Assembly: GCA_023258955.1 (NCBI GenBank)
Contig: JAHFRE010000006.1
Coordinates: 1 to 55,606, forward strand
Direction: 5' to 3'
DNA from: Sterolibacterium sp.
Lineage (GTDB): Bacteria > Pseudomonadota > Gammaproteobacteria > Burkholderiales > Rhodocyclaceae
DNA: 55,606 bases
How positions within the stretch are numbered: the first letter of the stretch is position 1; each line of letters opens with the position of its first letter. The translations under genes and the position numbers were made by a program. This document shows, in pieces, positions 24,548-33,700 of this stretch. Below the pieces are notes generated by a model. It did no database searches. It was not told the DNA's origin and saw only the letters and a list, made by a program, of their open reading frames with translations.

Positions 24548-25134
24548 ATCTCGGCGCACTCACGCCCCGGCAAAGCAAGATGCTGGCAGGCTCAATTCTG
24601 GCCGCTTTGGTGCTGCTCATCTTGACGATAGTCGTCGGGCCGATATCGTGGCTGTATTACCACTACGACCAGGCGATCGACAAGCAGGCAGATCTGCTGG
24701 CGCGTTACTCTCGACTTGGGGCGACCACCGCCGATTTGGCTAGGCAATTGGAGGCGCTGAAAGCCAAGAATCCGCGTGAATTCTTCCTTAAGAGCACGGT
24801 TCCAGCTATGGCGGCATCTGAAGTGCAGGAGATGGTGAAGACCGCGGTCGAGGGTAACGGTGGCAAGGTCATCTCTTTGCAGATCCCCGCGCACAAGGAC
24901 GATGGCAACTTCCGCAAGGTGACCGTCAATATCCAGATGAGCGCAACAGTCACAGCAACGCAGAAGATCTTCTACGCTCTTGAGACTCAGAAGCCCTATT
25001 TTCTGCTCGACAACGTCAGTATCCACTCGAACGCCTTGAGGATCCCGCGCGATGCAAATCCCCTGGGTCCGGAAATTGAACACATTGTTCAGTTCGACGT
25101 GTTCGGCTACGCCGTGTTGGCTGGAAGATCGTGA
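24544..25134 (+). CDS. gspM: GspM-like inner-membrane protein
   Basis: A 196-aa protein that pairs with GspL. After a short cytoplasmic N-terminus (MNLGALTPRQSKM) there is one membrane helix (LAGSILAALVLLILTIVVGP), a coiled-coil (YDQAIDKQADLLARYSRL) and a periplasmic ferredoxin-like domain (VTVNIQMSATVTATQKIFYA, LETQKPYFLLDNVSI). This matches the GspM_II/PilO-like class. The GTG start overlaps the gspL stop, and the next gene overlaps its stop. Confidence 0.82.
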   Translation: MNLGALTPRQSKMLAGSILAALVLLILTIVVGPISWLYYHYDQAIDKQADLLARYSRLGATTADLARQLEALKAKNPREFFLKSTVPAMAASEVQEMVKTAVEGNGGKVISLQIPAHKDDGNFRKVTVNIQMSATVTATQKIFYALETQKPYFLLDNVSIHSNALRIPRDANPLGPEIEHIVQFDVFGYAVLAGRS

Positions 25135-25808
25135 TGAGGGCGAGGATCGCCCAAAAGGCAGGCATCTTCTGGGCGCTGTCTTACTTGGCCCTAGCCGGCG
25201 TGATCGGCACGGAACTGGACTGGGAACAGCCGGCCAATCTGGCGGCGGAAATGCCGCCGGCAACGTCTGCTGCACATGTGGACTACGCGATTCCGCCGGA
25301 GTTCTTCCTGGCGCCGCTGGGGCAGGGATATGCGGAAACGACGGCCCGTCCGGCTTTTTCGCCGGGTCGGCGGGCGGCGGCCCCCCTGCAACCCAAGCCT
25401 GCGATGCGCAAGGGCCAGTTCATTTTGCTGGGAGCCCTGATCACCAAGGAGAAGAGCATCGCCCTGCTGCGCGAAGTCGCCACAGGAAAGGCCTCTCGGG
25501 TGGAGCAGGGGAAAGAAATCAATGGCATCACCGTGACCAGCGTACTTCCGGAAAAGGTGGTGCTGACGCAGCAGGGCGACTCTGAGGAAGTGGTACTGAA
25601 GGTACAGCCGATGGCGAACCCTGCGGCGATGACACGGACCGCGCCAGCACAGCCGCCTGCGCCGTTCATGCCTCAGCCCGGCGCACCTCAGAGCACCGCG
25701 CCGCAGGCAGCCACGCCGCCGGGTGGCGCGCCCGCGACCGCAGGCACCCCGGACCCAAACTCGCTTCTGAACAAGAGGCGAGCGATACGTGGATTGCCGC
25801 CAGTTTAG
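25131..25808 (+). CDS. GspC/GspN-like inner-membrane protein with proline-rich tail
   Basis: A 225-aa protein with an N-terminal membrane helix (IFWALSYLALAGVIGTELDW), a linker, and a domain GQFILLGALITKEKSIALLR, EQGKEINGITVTSVLPEKVV, LTQQGDSEEVVLKVQ that resembles the homology region of GspC and of PilP. The last 55 residues are rich in Pro, Ala and Gln. GspC links the inner-membrane platform to the secretin; no other gspC is in the operon, so this is the best candidate, though such genes are often called gspN. Start is GTG 25131 or the adjacent ATG 25134. Confidence 0.75.
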   Translation: MMRARIAQKAGIFWALSYLALAGVIGTELDWEQPANLAAEMPPATSAAHVDYAIPPEFFLAPLGQGYAETTARPAFSPGRRAAAPLQPKPAMRKGQFILLGALITKEKSIALLREVATGKASRVEQGKEINGITVTSVLPEKVVLTQQGDSEEVVLKVQPMANPAAMTRTAPAQPPAPFMPQPGAPQSTAPQAATPPGGAPATAGTPDPNSLLNKRRAIRGLPPV

Positions 25809-25856
25809 CCGGATGGACAGCTTGGGCAGATGATCGAAACCATTGGGGAATCGGGA

Positions 25857-27989
25857 ATGAATATGAACAACACTCGCTGGGTGTTCGAGCTGGCAGTTCT
25901 TGCGCTTCTGGCCGGGTGCGCCACCTCGGGCGACATCCAGACCAGCCCGCAAGTGATCGCCGCCGCCAAGCCCGCGCAAAGGATCGGAAGTGCTGAAGTC
26001 GCGGTAGACAAGGCTCCGCCAAGCGAACAATCGCCGGCAGCAAAAGCCAAGCCCGCCGACCCGTCCGAGCAATTCAAACTCTATGCGGGTAGCGGTACGT
26101 TCGTCAAATCCAACCCGGCTACAATGACGAATGCTGAGATTGCGGGAGATGATGTTGTTCTAAATTTCGACGGCGCCGATCTGCGTGAGGTGATCAAGAT
26201 CGTGCTAGTCGATATCATGAAGGAGAGCTACCTGATCGACCCCAGGGTCCAGGGGGTGGTCAACATTCATTCGAGCAACCCAATAAAGCGCAACGCGCTG
26301 CTGCCGACCCTGGAAGCAGTCCTGCGCATGAACGGCGCCTCCCTGGTACGCAAGCCCGATGGCGTGTTTCAGGTCTCACCCTTCGCCACGGCGGTAAAGG
26401 GCGAGTTGACGCCACAGGTGGGAGGCATGGATAAGCCCTTGCCACCGGGCTACAGCGTTCAGATCATTCCCCTGAAGTACATATCCGCGCGCGAGATGAT
26501 CAAGATCCTGGAGCCCTTTACGCCGGAGGGCGGCATCGTCCGGGTCGACGAGGCGCGCAATTTGTTGTTCATTGGTGGTAACGCTTCGGAACTTCGTCAC
26601 CTGCTGGAGACGATCGACATATTTGACGTGAACTGGATTTCAGGCATGTCTGTGGGCCTGTTCACGTTGAAGAGCGTGGATGTCAAGACCGCACTGCCCG
26701 AGATCGAGAAGCTGTTCGGTGACAAGCAGGGGCCGCTTGCGGGGGTTCTGCGCATCATTCCGATCGAGCGCCTGAACGCCCTGCTGGTGATAACGACCCA
26801 GCCTGGATACCTCGAGCAGGCCCGGGTCTGGACCGAGCGGCTCGATCGTTCGGGTGGTAGCAGCGGCGGCGCACGGCTCTACGTCTACCCTGTGCAAAAC
26901 GGCAAGGCGGAAAAGATGGCGGCCTTGCTGAGCGAGGCCTTCGGCAACAAGAAGGCCAAAGATGCGCCGCCGGCATCGTTGGCACCCGGCCTGGCCCCGG
27001 CGCAGATTTCCTCCGCTGCCGGGGCGGCCCAAGCCGCCGCAGCGGCCGCCAAGACGAGCAACCCGGAAAGCCTGCCCCTGTCTGAGACCGGATCGGCGCG
27101 GATCATCGCCGATAAGGACAACAACGCGCTGCTGATTCTGGCCAGCCCCTCGGAATACGAGGTCATCGAAAGCGCGGTGCGCAAGTTGGACGTGGTGCCG
27201 CGGCAAGTGTTGATCGAAGTGACGATCGCCGAGATTACCTTGAGCGACGAGTTTTCCTTTGGTCTGCAGTGGTACTTCAACAACGGTGCCAGAGGCAACG
27301 GCGTGCTCACCACAGGCGCGAATGGCGTCGCGCCCCTGAGCCCCGGCTTCTCCTACACCTGGTTGAGCTCTGCTGGTTCGGTCAGGGCCGTGCTCAACGC
27401 GCTGGCGACCAATTCCAAGCTCAACATCATCTCTTCTCCCCACATCATGGTGTCGGATAACCAGACGGCCAAAATCCAGGTGGGCGACCGGGTGCCCACG
27501 GTGAGCCAGACCCAGGCCTTGGCGACGGCAGTGACGTTGCCGGGAGCGACCACCGGCGTGATCAGTTCGGTACAGTACCTCGACACGGGGATCCTGCTGA
27601 CGGTGAAACCGCACATCAATGCCGGCGGTCTGATCACCATGGAGATCAGTCAAGAGGTCAGCAATGCCAGTAAGACCTTGACTTCCGGCATCGATTCGCC
27701 GACGATCAGCCAACGCTCGGTGCAGAGCACCGTGACCGTCCAAGCCGGCGAGACCATGGTTCTGGGTGGACTGATCAGCGACAGCAAGTCAAATGGCAGT
27801 AACGGGCTGCCGCTCTTGTCGGAAGTACCCGTGTTAGGCGCACTGTTTGGCGCACAGGATATTAAGAAGAACCGCACAGAACTGCTCATGATGATCACGC
27901 CAAAGCTGGTAGCAAATTCGCAGCAGTCGCGCGAGATCACCGAAGAATTCCGCAAGAAGGTCGGCAATACCTTGCCGAACCAGGAATAG
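25857..27989 (+). CDS. gspD: Type II secretion secretin GspD (lipoprotein)
   Basis: An outer-membrane secretin of 710 aa from the ATG at 25857; 27 nt upstream another in-frame ATG exists, but GGGGAATCGGG fits 25857 better. The signal peptide ends in the lipobox LLAGC, so it is probably lipidated and self-piloting. Periplasmic N-domains follow (VVLNFDGADLREVIKIVLVD, LIDPRVQGVVNIHSSNPI, VQIIPLKYISAREMIKILEP) with an Ala-rich insert, then the secretin core: QVLIEVTIAEITLSDEFSFG, SSPHIMVSDNQTAKIQVGDR, VPTVSQTQ, and GETMVLGGLISDSKSNGSNG with LPLLSEVPVLGALFG. It is the last machine gene of the operon. Confidence 0.93.
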   Translation: MNMNNTRWVFELAVLALLAGCATSGDIQTSPQVIAAAKPAQRIGSAEVAVDKAPPSEQSPAAKAKPADPSEQFKLYAGSGTFVKSNPATMTNAEIAGDDVVLNFDGADLREVIKIVLVDIMKESYLIDPRVQGVVNIHSSNPIKRNALLPTLEAVLRMNGASLVRKPDGVFQVSPFATAVKGELTPQVGGMDKPLPPGYSVQIIPLKYISAREMIKILEPFTPEGGIVRVDEARNLLFIGGNASELRHLLETIDIFDVNWISGMSVGLFTLKSVDVKTALPEIEKLFGDKQGPLAGVLRIIPIERLNALLVITTQPGYLEQARVWTERLDRSGGSSGGARLYVYPVQNGKAEKMAALLSEAFGNKKAKDAPPASLAPGLAPAQISSAAGAAQAAAAAAKTSNPESLPLSETGSARIIADKDNNALLILASPSEYEVIESAVRKLDVVPRQVLIEVTIAEITLSDEFSFGLQWYFNNGARGNGVLTTGANGVAPLSPGFSYTWLSSAGSVRAVLNALATNSKLNIISSPHIMVSDNQTAKIQVGDRVPTVSQTQALATAVTLPGATTGVISSVQYLDTGILLTVKPHINAGGLITMEISQEVSNASKTLTSGIDSPTISQRSVQSTVTVQAGETMVLGGLISDSKSNGSNGLPLLSEVPVLGALFGAQDIKKNRTELLMMITPKLVANSQQSREITEEFRKKVGNTLPNQE

Positions 27990-28018
27990 GCTCAATCACC
28001 GCAAGGAAGGGTAATGAA

Positions 28019-28423
28019 ATGTACAAGATGGCTTTGCGCAGGATAGCCTTGGTCACCCTGCTGGTGGCCGGCCTGGCGGCTTGCGCCGGCATCGGAAAAG
28101 GGTCGACCCAGGACCCCCAGCTGCAGGTGGGAGAACTCGCGTCGGCGCGTTGGCAGGCCCTGTTGGCGGGCGACCTGAAGCGGGCTTACGATTATTTGAG
28201 CCCCGGCACCCGCGAAACTATGTCGCTTGACCAGTACAAGAGGAAGATAAACCCCGGTCTTTGGAAAAAGGCTGCGGTTAGCTCGGTCTCTTGCGAACAG
28301 GAGCGTTGCGGGGTGGTCGTGGTACTCGACTACAGCTTCGGCAGCATGAAGTCGATCGAAACGCGCCTCGATGAGGTTTGGCTCATGGACAATGGCAAAT
28401 GGTGGTATGTTCCGCAACGGTGA
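28019..28423 (+). CDS. Small lipoprotein at the end of the T2SS operon
   Basis: A 134-aa predicted lipoprotein: signal peptide MYKMALRRIALVTLLVAGLA followed by AC at the lipobox (LAAC). The mature domain (ARWQALLAGDLKRAYDYLSP, CEQERCGVVVVLDYSFG, SIETRLDEVWLMDNGKWWYV) resembles small alpha-beta periplasmic domains of the NTF2-like kind, with a pair of cysteines that may form a disulphide. I know no specific family name. AGGAAGGG precedes the ATG. It starts 29 nt after gspD and could assist secretin assembly. A degenerate piece of the same gene lies at 28745-28837. Confidence 0.7.
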   Translation: MYKMALRRIALVTLLVAGLAACAGIGKGSTQDPQLQVGELASARWQALLAGDLKRAYDYLSPGTRETMSLDQYKRKINPGLWKKAAVSSVSCEQERCGVVVVLDYSFGSMKSIETRLDEVWLMDNGKWWYVPQR

Positions 28424-28744
28424 TTTCATTGCCAGGTCAGCCTACGGAAAGGCCGCCACAATTGCGCCGATGCCGGGAAATGCGGGCGAAAGTGCGGGCT
28501 ATTCAATCCAAGAAACATTCTGTTTTGTGATGGCCATCACAACCACTGCCGGCTGTAAATGGGCAAAATCCAACTTGACAAAAATGCCGCGTGCCCGCTG
28601 GTAAAACGTCCGAAGACTCAAGCCTCAAACGAGGTTCATCGGCATCAGGCGTAAGCGTGTGCATCGGGGCGAGCGAATGTCCTGGCGTCGGGGCCACGTT
28701 GCTGCATGAACCGGTTTTGCAATAGCGGCAAGAGAATTGAAATT

Positions 28745-28837
28745 GGGTATAGCGATCGTGCTATGAAGTCGATTGAAACTGGACTGAACGAGGTTCGGCT
28801 TCAGGAAGGTAGCAAGTGTTTGTACATTCCGCGATAA
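28745..28837 (+). pseudogene. Decayed duplicate of the lipoprotein C-terminus
   Basis: One frame reads GYSDRAMKSIETGLNEVRLQ and continues EGSKCLYIPR before a stop, against DYSFGSMKSIETRLDEVWLM, DNGKWWYVPQR at the end of the lipoprotein at 28019-28423. Upstream of this stretch there is no open frame or signal peptide. It is therefore a truncated relic, not a gene. Confidence 0.75.
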
Positions 28838-28886
28838 ACTTATCTCGTTTAACAGGCCAGGAGGGAGCATGCGGGCGAAAAATCGT

Positions 28887-28916
28887 TTGTAAATAGAAAG
28901 AAGTGTGTTATAGAAT
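28887..28916 (+). promoter_or_regulatory. Promoter of the 507-aa secreted protein gene
   Basis: TTGTAA (28887-28892) is followed after 16 bp by TATAGA (28909-28914), or after 18 bp by TAGAAT (28911-28916), in an AT-rich stretch unlike its surroundings. A good ribosome site, AAGGAG, lies about 10 nt before the ATG at 28975. It should drive strong separate expression of that gene. Confidence 0.6.
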
Positions 28917-28974
28917 ACGGCCGTGGTAATCAATCTGGGTATACCTTCCATATCGTATAAGGAGTAAGTAAAAG

Positions 28975-30498
28975 ATGAACGCATTCAAAAAGAAGTCTCT
29001 CTGCCTGGCTATAGCCGCTGGTCTGGGTACTGTTGGGATGGCAGGCACTGCTAGCGCAGTGAACATCAACTCCAACGGTCTGGGCCAAGCACTGATTTAC
29101 CCGTACTTCAGCGTGCGTAGCGGTTTGAACACGTACGTATCGGTGGTGAACACCACCAATTCGGCCAAAGCGGTCAAGGTGCGTTTCCTTGAAGGCCGCA
29201 ACAGCCGCGAGGTTCTCGACTTCAACCTCTATCTGTCTGCACGCGATGTCTGGACGGCAGTTCTGGTCAAGAACTCCACCGACACCGGCGGCAAATTGAT
29301 CACTACCGACAAGTCATGCACGGCCCCGGCGATTCCCGCTGGCGGTGTGGACTTTGTCAACTACGCTTATTCGGGCGCGGTGGTTGCGGGCTTCAACCCC
29401 GGCCTGAACGGTATGGACGGTGTTACAGGCTCGGATACCCTGGATCGTTCGAAGGAAGGCTATTTCGAAATCATCGAAATGGGCGTCATCACCAACCCCA
29501 CGATCCTAACCGGCATCACCCACGTCAATGGCGTACCGGCCAACTGCGGCGTCGTGACCCAGGCTTCTGCGACTGCGGCCAATGGCATGACGACCATTCC
29601 TGCGGGCACCTTCCCGCTGGCGCCCCCGTCGGGTGGTCTGGCCGGGACCGGCAGCTTGGTCAATCCGGCAGTGGGCACCGCCGCTGGCTATGACGCGATC
29701 GCGCTGGCCGCCTTCTCCACTTCCAACATCTGGGCGCCCCCAGGCAGCCTCCAGCCCAATCTGACCCAAGCATCACCGGCTCGCAGTGTGGTGTTCAAGA
29801 ATGGCGCCGCGATCACCAGCACTTGGACCGCAGGCAACGGCTTCCCCGATGCGGTCACTTCGGTTCTGATGCACGACAATCTGATCAACGAGTACGTGCT
29901 CGACGTAGGAACCCTGTCGGCGACCGACTGGGTCGTCACCATGCCGACCAAGCGCTACTACGTGCCGGTTCAGCCCACCACGGGTACTGTTTATACCGCG
30001 CAGCCCCCCTTCACTTCGAAGTTCTGGATTACCGGAACCTCCCCCTGGGCTGGCGGTGCGTGCGAGCCGGTGACGTTGCAATACTGGGATCGTGAAGAGC
30101 AGACGCAGACACCGTCCACGCCGCAGATCACGTTCTCGCCGCTGCCAACCATCCCGACTGTCGCCGGTCCGTCACTGTGCTGGGAGACCACGGTTCTTGC
30201 ATTCGGCAACAGCGCGACCACGGCCACGCCCAGTTTGCTCGGCTCCGCCAACAGCGTACCGATGCCCATCACCACCCCAGCCGCGCAAAATGGCTGGTTG
30301 AGGATCAGCTTCACAGCTGCTGGCCAGACGATGACCAGCAATGTTGACCTGGTCAATGGACAGCACACCTTCGTTGGCTTGCCCGTGGTCGGCTTCATGA
30401 TCCGCGACTTCATCAACTCGGCTACGCCGAATAGCAACTACGCCGGCAACTTTGCCCACAAGACCACGACCTTGATCGATGGGTCCTCGGCCGACTAA
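28975..30498 (+). CDS. Secreted protein of unknown function, probably abundant
   Basis: A 507-aa protein with a clear signal peptide (MNAFKKKSLCLAIAAGLGTV to ASA, cleavage near residue 28). The mature protein starts VNINSNGLGQALIYPYFSVR and continues TYVSVVNTTNSAKAVKVRFL, EGRNSREVLDFNLYLSARDV, then EGYFEIIEMG and several Ser/Thr/Ala/Pro-rich stretches. I recall homologous secreted proteins of unknown function in other proteobacteria but no established name. Cysteines are few and paired. With its own promoter, strong Shine-Dalgarno sequence and strong terminator it is a single-gene unit likely to be highly expressed, perhaps a surface or matrix protein. Export beyond the outer membrane by the adjacent T2SS is a guess. 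Confidence 0.7.
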   Translation: MNAFKKKSLCLAIAAGLGTVGMAGTASAVNINSNGLGQALIYPYFSVRSGLNTYVSVVNTTNSAKAVKVRFLEGRNSREVLDFNLYLSARDVWTAVLVKNSTDTGGKLITTDKSCTAPAIPAGGVDFVNYAYSGAVVAGFNPGLNGMDGVTGSDTLDRSKEGYFEIIEMGVITNPTILTGITHVNGVPANCGVVTQASATAANGMTTIPAGTFPLAPPSGGLAGTGSLVNPAVGTAAGYDAIALAAFSTSNIWAPPGSLQPNLTQASPARSVVFKNGAAITSTWTAGNGFPDAVTSVLMHDNLINEYVLDVGTLSATDWVVTMPTKRYYVPVQPTTGTVYTAQPPFTSKFWITGTSPWAGGACEPVTLQYWDREEQTQTPSTPQITFSPLPTIPTVAGPSLCWETTVLAFGNSATTATPSLLGSANSVPMPITTPAAQNGWLRISFTAAGQTMTSNVDLVNGQHTFVGLPVVGFMIRDFINSATPNSNYAGNFAHKTTTLIDGSSAD

Positions 30499-30543
30499 GC
30501 TGGGCAATTGTTTCAACCCGCTGTAGCTGGGCGGGGGTTATCA

Positions 30544-30584
30544 AGCGGGGATGGGAATCCTAGATTTCCATCCCCGCTGCTTTT
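30544..30584 (+). terminator. Rho-independent terminator after the 507-aa protein gene
   Basis: A 16-bp stem (30544-30559 paired with 30563-30578, one G-T pair) with a three-base loop is followed by GC and TTTT (30581-30584). It lies 45 nt after the stop codon. This is the clearest terminator in the window. Confidence 0.88.
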
Positions 30585-30778
30585 AACATGCTGGAACTTA
30601 GTGGTTTGGCGAGTGTCTAACGCCGCCGTTGTTGGGAGGCAAGTTGGAAATGCGCACAGGAATGCCCTGTGTTTCGCCAGCGGGAATTTGCCGGTGCGCG
30701 TACAAGGAATAGCAAATTGCCCGGCGCCTAGCGCGCTGCTGCTCAACTCCTGCACAGATGAATTTCAGAGGTCGTGAG

Positions 30779-33700
30779 ATGTCGAAACGCTCGTCGCTCG
30801 GGAAGGCCGGTCTTGCGCGCCTGACTATTTGCCTGCTGGCTCTATCCTCTGCGGGATCAGCGCAGGCCATCACCTTCAATCACCTCGCGGCGCCGTGGTC
30901 GGGTTGCACGACCCTGACCGTATCGTCTACCGGGGCGATAGCGTGCAATGTCGCGGGCGCGTCCCCGATACCCTTCAACTTCCCATCGAGCGGGCTATCG
31001 TGTCCGTCCGGTCTTGCCATCAGCACAACAACGGGCACGGTCACTTGCGCGACAACATTGCCATCGTCGTGCACCCTCAGCGCCCCGCCAAGACCTGTCG
31101 CTCTCGGTGGGACCATCGGCCTCAACGCAGGCTGTACCAATGGTGCGCCGACCAGCTATCAATGGTCAGCAACCGTTGTGGGCAGCAGCGCCTCGGCCAG
31201 CGTAACAGCGCCAACACTCGACGGCGCCTATCCCTATTCGGTCACCGCCAGCAATGCCAGCGGTGCCGGTGGCACAGCCAGTGCCCTGGTGACCGTCGGC
31301 AGCCCGATCGGACCCTATGCCTATATCCTGCACCAGGACAGCCCGGCGCCTGCGGCGGGCGTCCTGTCAATCATTGATACCTCAACCGGTGCCGCCATCA
31401 ACGTTCCGGTGGGCACCTACCCGCAAGGGGTCGCGTTCAGCGCCGATGCCAAGACCGCTTATGTGAGCAGCGGCGACAACAACGTCGTGATCGTCGATGC
31501 CGTCGCTAAGAGCTTTGTCAATTCTGTGGCCGTTGGCAGGAACCCGCTTGGCTTGGCCGTCACCCCGGATGGAACTCGAGTCTATGTAGCAAACAGCGCC
31601 GACAGCACGGTCTCGGTGATCGATGCGCTCGCCAGGAAGCCCGCTTCGCCACCGACAATCGGCGTCGGTGCCAACCCCCACGGCGTCGCGGTCAGCCCCG
31701 ATGGGAAGCACGTCTATGTGACGAATCTGGCCGACGATACCGTTTCGATGATCGACGTGAGCGTCACGCCCAACACAATAGCCACCGTCGGTGTGGGAAG
31801 CAAACCCTATGGTATTGCCGTGTCGGGAGGTCTGGTCTTCGTCACCAGCAGCGGCGCATCGACGGTTTCTGTCATCGATACAGCCAATGCCAACCGGGTA
31901 TCGACGGTGACGGTCGGGCACAACCCCATCGGTATCGACGTGAACCCCTCAAGCGGCGCGGTCTATGTGGTCAATAGCGGTGACCGGACCGTCTCGGTCA
32001 TCGATGTCGGCGGCGGTGTTGCCGGCCTCAAGGTCACCAATACCATCACGGTGGGGATATCGCCCAGTTACATCGCCTTCAACCCGACGGGCACATTGGC
32101 CTATGTCACCAACGGCGACAACACGATATCGGTGATCGACGTCAATGCGAGTTCTGCGAGCCTTCCAAGAATCACGGTACCGGGTGGGGGCCTCTACGCC
32201 TTCGGCAGATTCATCGCCCGCGGCGCCGTCATCGACTATCAGGGGCTGTGGTGGAACGCCCAGGAATCCGGCTGGGGTGTGAGCGTGGCGCAGGACGGCT
32301 CCGTGCTTTTCGCCGTCCTGTACACCTATGACCAGGCCGGCAACCCCATCTGGTACGCGATGCCCAATTGCCGGCTCACCGGCACGGCGTGCACCAGCGA
32401 CATCTACAAGGTCACCGGTGGCACTCCGTTCACCCTGGCGTGGAATGGCACGGGCAAACAGTCGAGCAAGGTCGGTTCCGGCACCCTGTGGTTTGCCGAC
32501 GGGAACAACGCCACCCTGAGCTTCGCCATCAACGATCCAGCCGGCGCGCAAACATCGGGTGCAAAGACGATCACGCGGCAGCTCTTTGCCACCGGTAACA
32601 ACCTACCGCCCATCGATTACACGGACCTGTGGTGGAACCCCAACGAATCGGGATGGGGGGTTGCGCTCACCCACCAGTACGGCACGATATTCGCCACCTT
32701 GTACAGCTATGACGCCGGCGGCAACCCTGTTTGGTACGTCGCTTCCAGTTGCCCGGTGGTGAACAGTGGATGCGCCGGCAAGCTCTACCAGGTCGGCAAC
32801 GGTCGGCCACTGAGCATCCCGTGGAACAACGCAAAGCCGGCGCCCACCGAGATCGGGACCGTCAGCTTCGCCTTCAGCGATGCAAGCACCGGGACGATGA
32901 GCTATTCCCTAACTGGCCAGACCGGTTCCAGCCCCAAGCCCATCACCCGCCAGGAATTCGCTTCGGCAGCCGCGACACAGCCGTTCACCACGACGGGTGC
33001 CAACACCTCGAGCTGTAACGGAGATATCACCGTCGCCATGACGAGTGGCTCTGCCGTCGCGGACTGCGTCGCCGATGGGACACGTCTGCTGCAACCCTGT
33101 GACGGAGACGTCGTGATCGATACCGCGGGCGTCGTCGCTTGCGTCGCCACAAAGCCGGTATGCACCTTGAACGCGAACCCCGCATCGATCGTGAGTGGCA
33201 ACAGTTCGACGCTGACAGCAAGTTGCACGCCGACAGCCACCACCTACCTTTGGAGCGATACGAACCACTGTCTTTCGACGAGTGCAACATGCACGGTCAG
33301 CCCTATCCTCCTTACGACCTATACGGTGCAGGGAAAGAACGGCGCCGGTGCCAGCCCGGCGGCCAACGCGACAGTAACGGTGACCCCAGCGACGCCCAGC
33401 AGCGGGCCACAATGCACCCTGACCAATTCCCCGGGCAGTTTCACGCCGCCATTCACCGACACGCTGACGGCAACCTGCAGGCCGGCGGCAACGAACTATG
33501 CCTGGAGTTCCAATGCCACTGGTTGCTCGACGGCTTCCGCAACCTGCGCGGTAGCACCGACGCTGACGACCACCTATTCGGTGACCGGCAGCATTTTGGG
33601 TGTTGCCGGCAATACCACGAGTACCACGGTGGTCAAGGGATCAGTGACGCCGCCGCCGGTCACGACAGTCCCGGTATGCAGTTTGCGCAATGATTCGGGC

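Larger units (their letters stand above)
28424..28974 (+). other. Intergenic region with remnants of a tandem duplication
   Basis: No intact gene is seen in these 551 bp. They contain a degenerate copy of the lipoprotein 3' end (28745-28837). A 12-bp direct repeat ATGCGGGCGAAA occurs shortly after the stop of the real gene (28480-28491) and shortly after the stop of the remnant (28869-28880). This fits an old tandem duplication of the lipoprotein 3' end and its flank. The promoter of the next gene lies at the right-hand end. Confidence 0.6.

Noticed and set aside
28575-28607. TTGACA at 28575 as a promoter for the 507-aa protein gene
   Set aside because: The nearest -10-like hexamer is 21 bp away, and a better promoter lies at 28887-28916.
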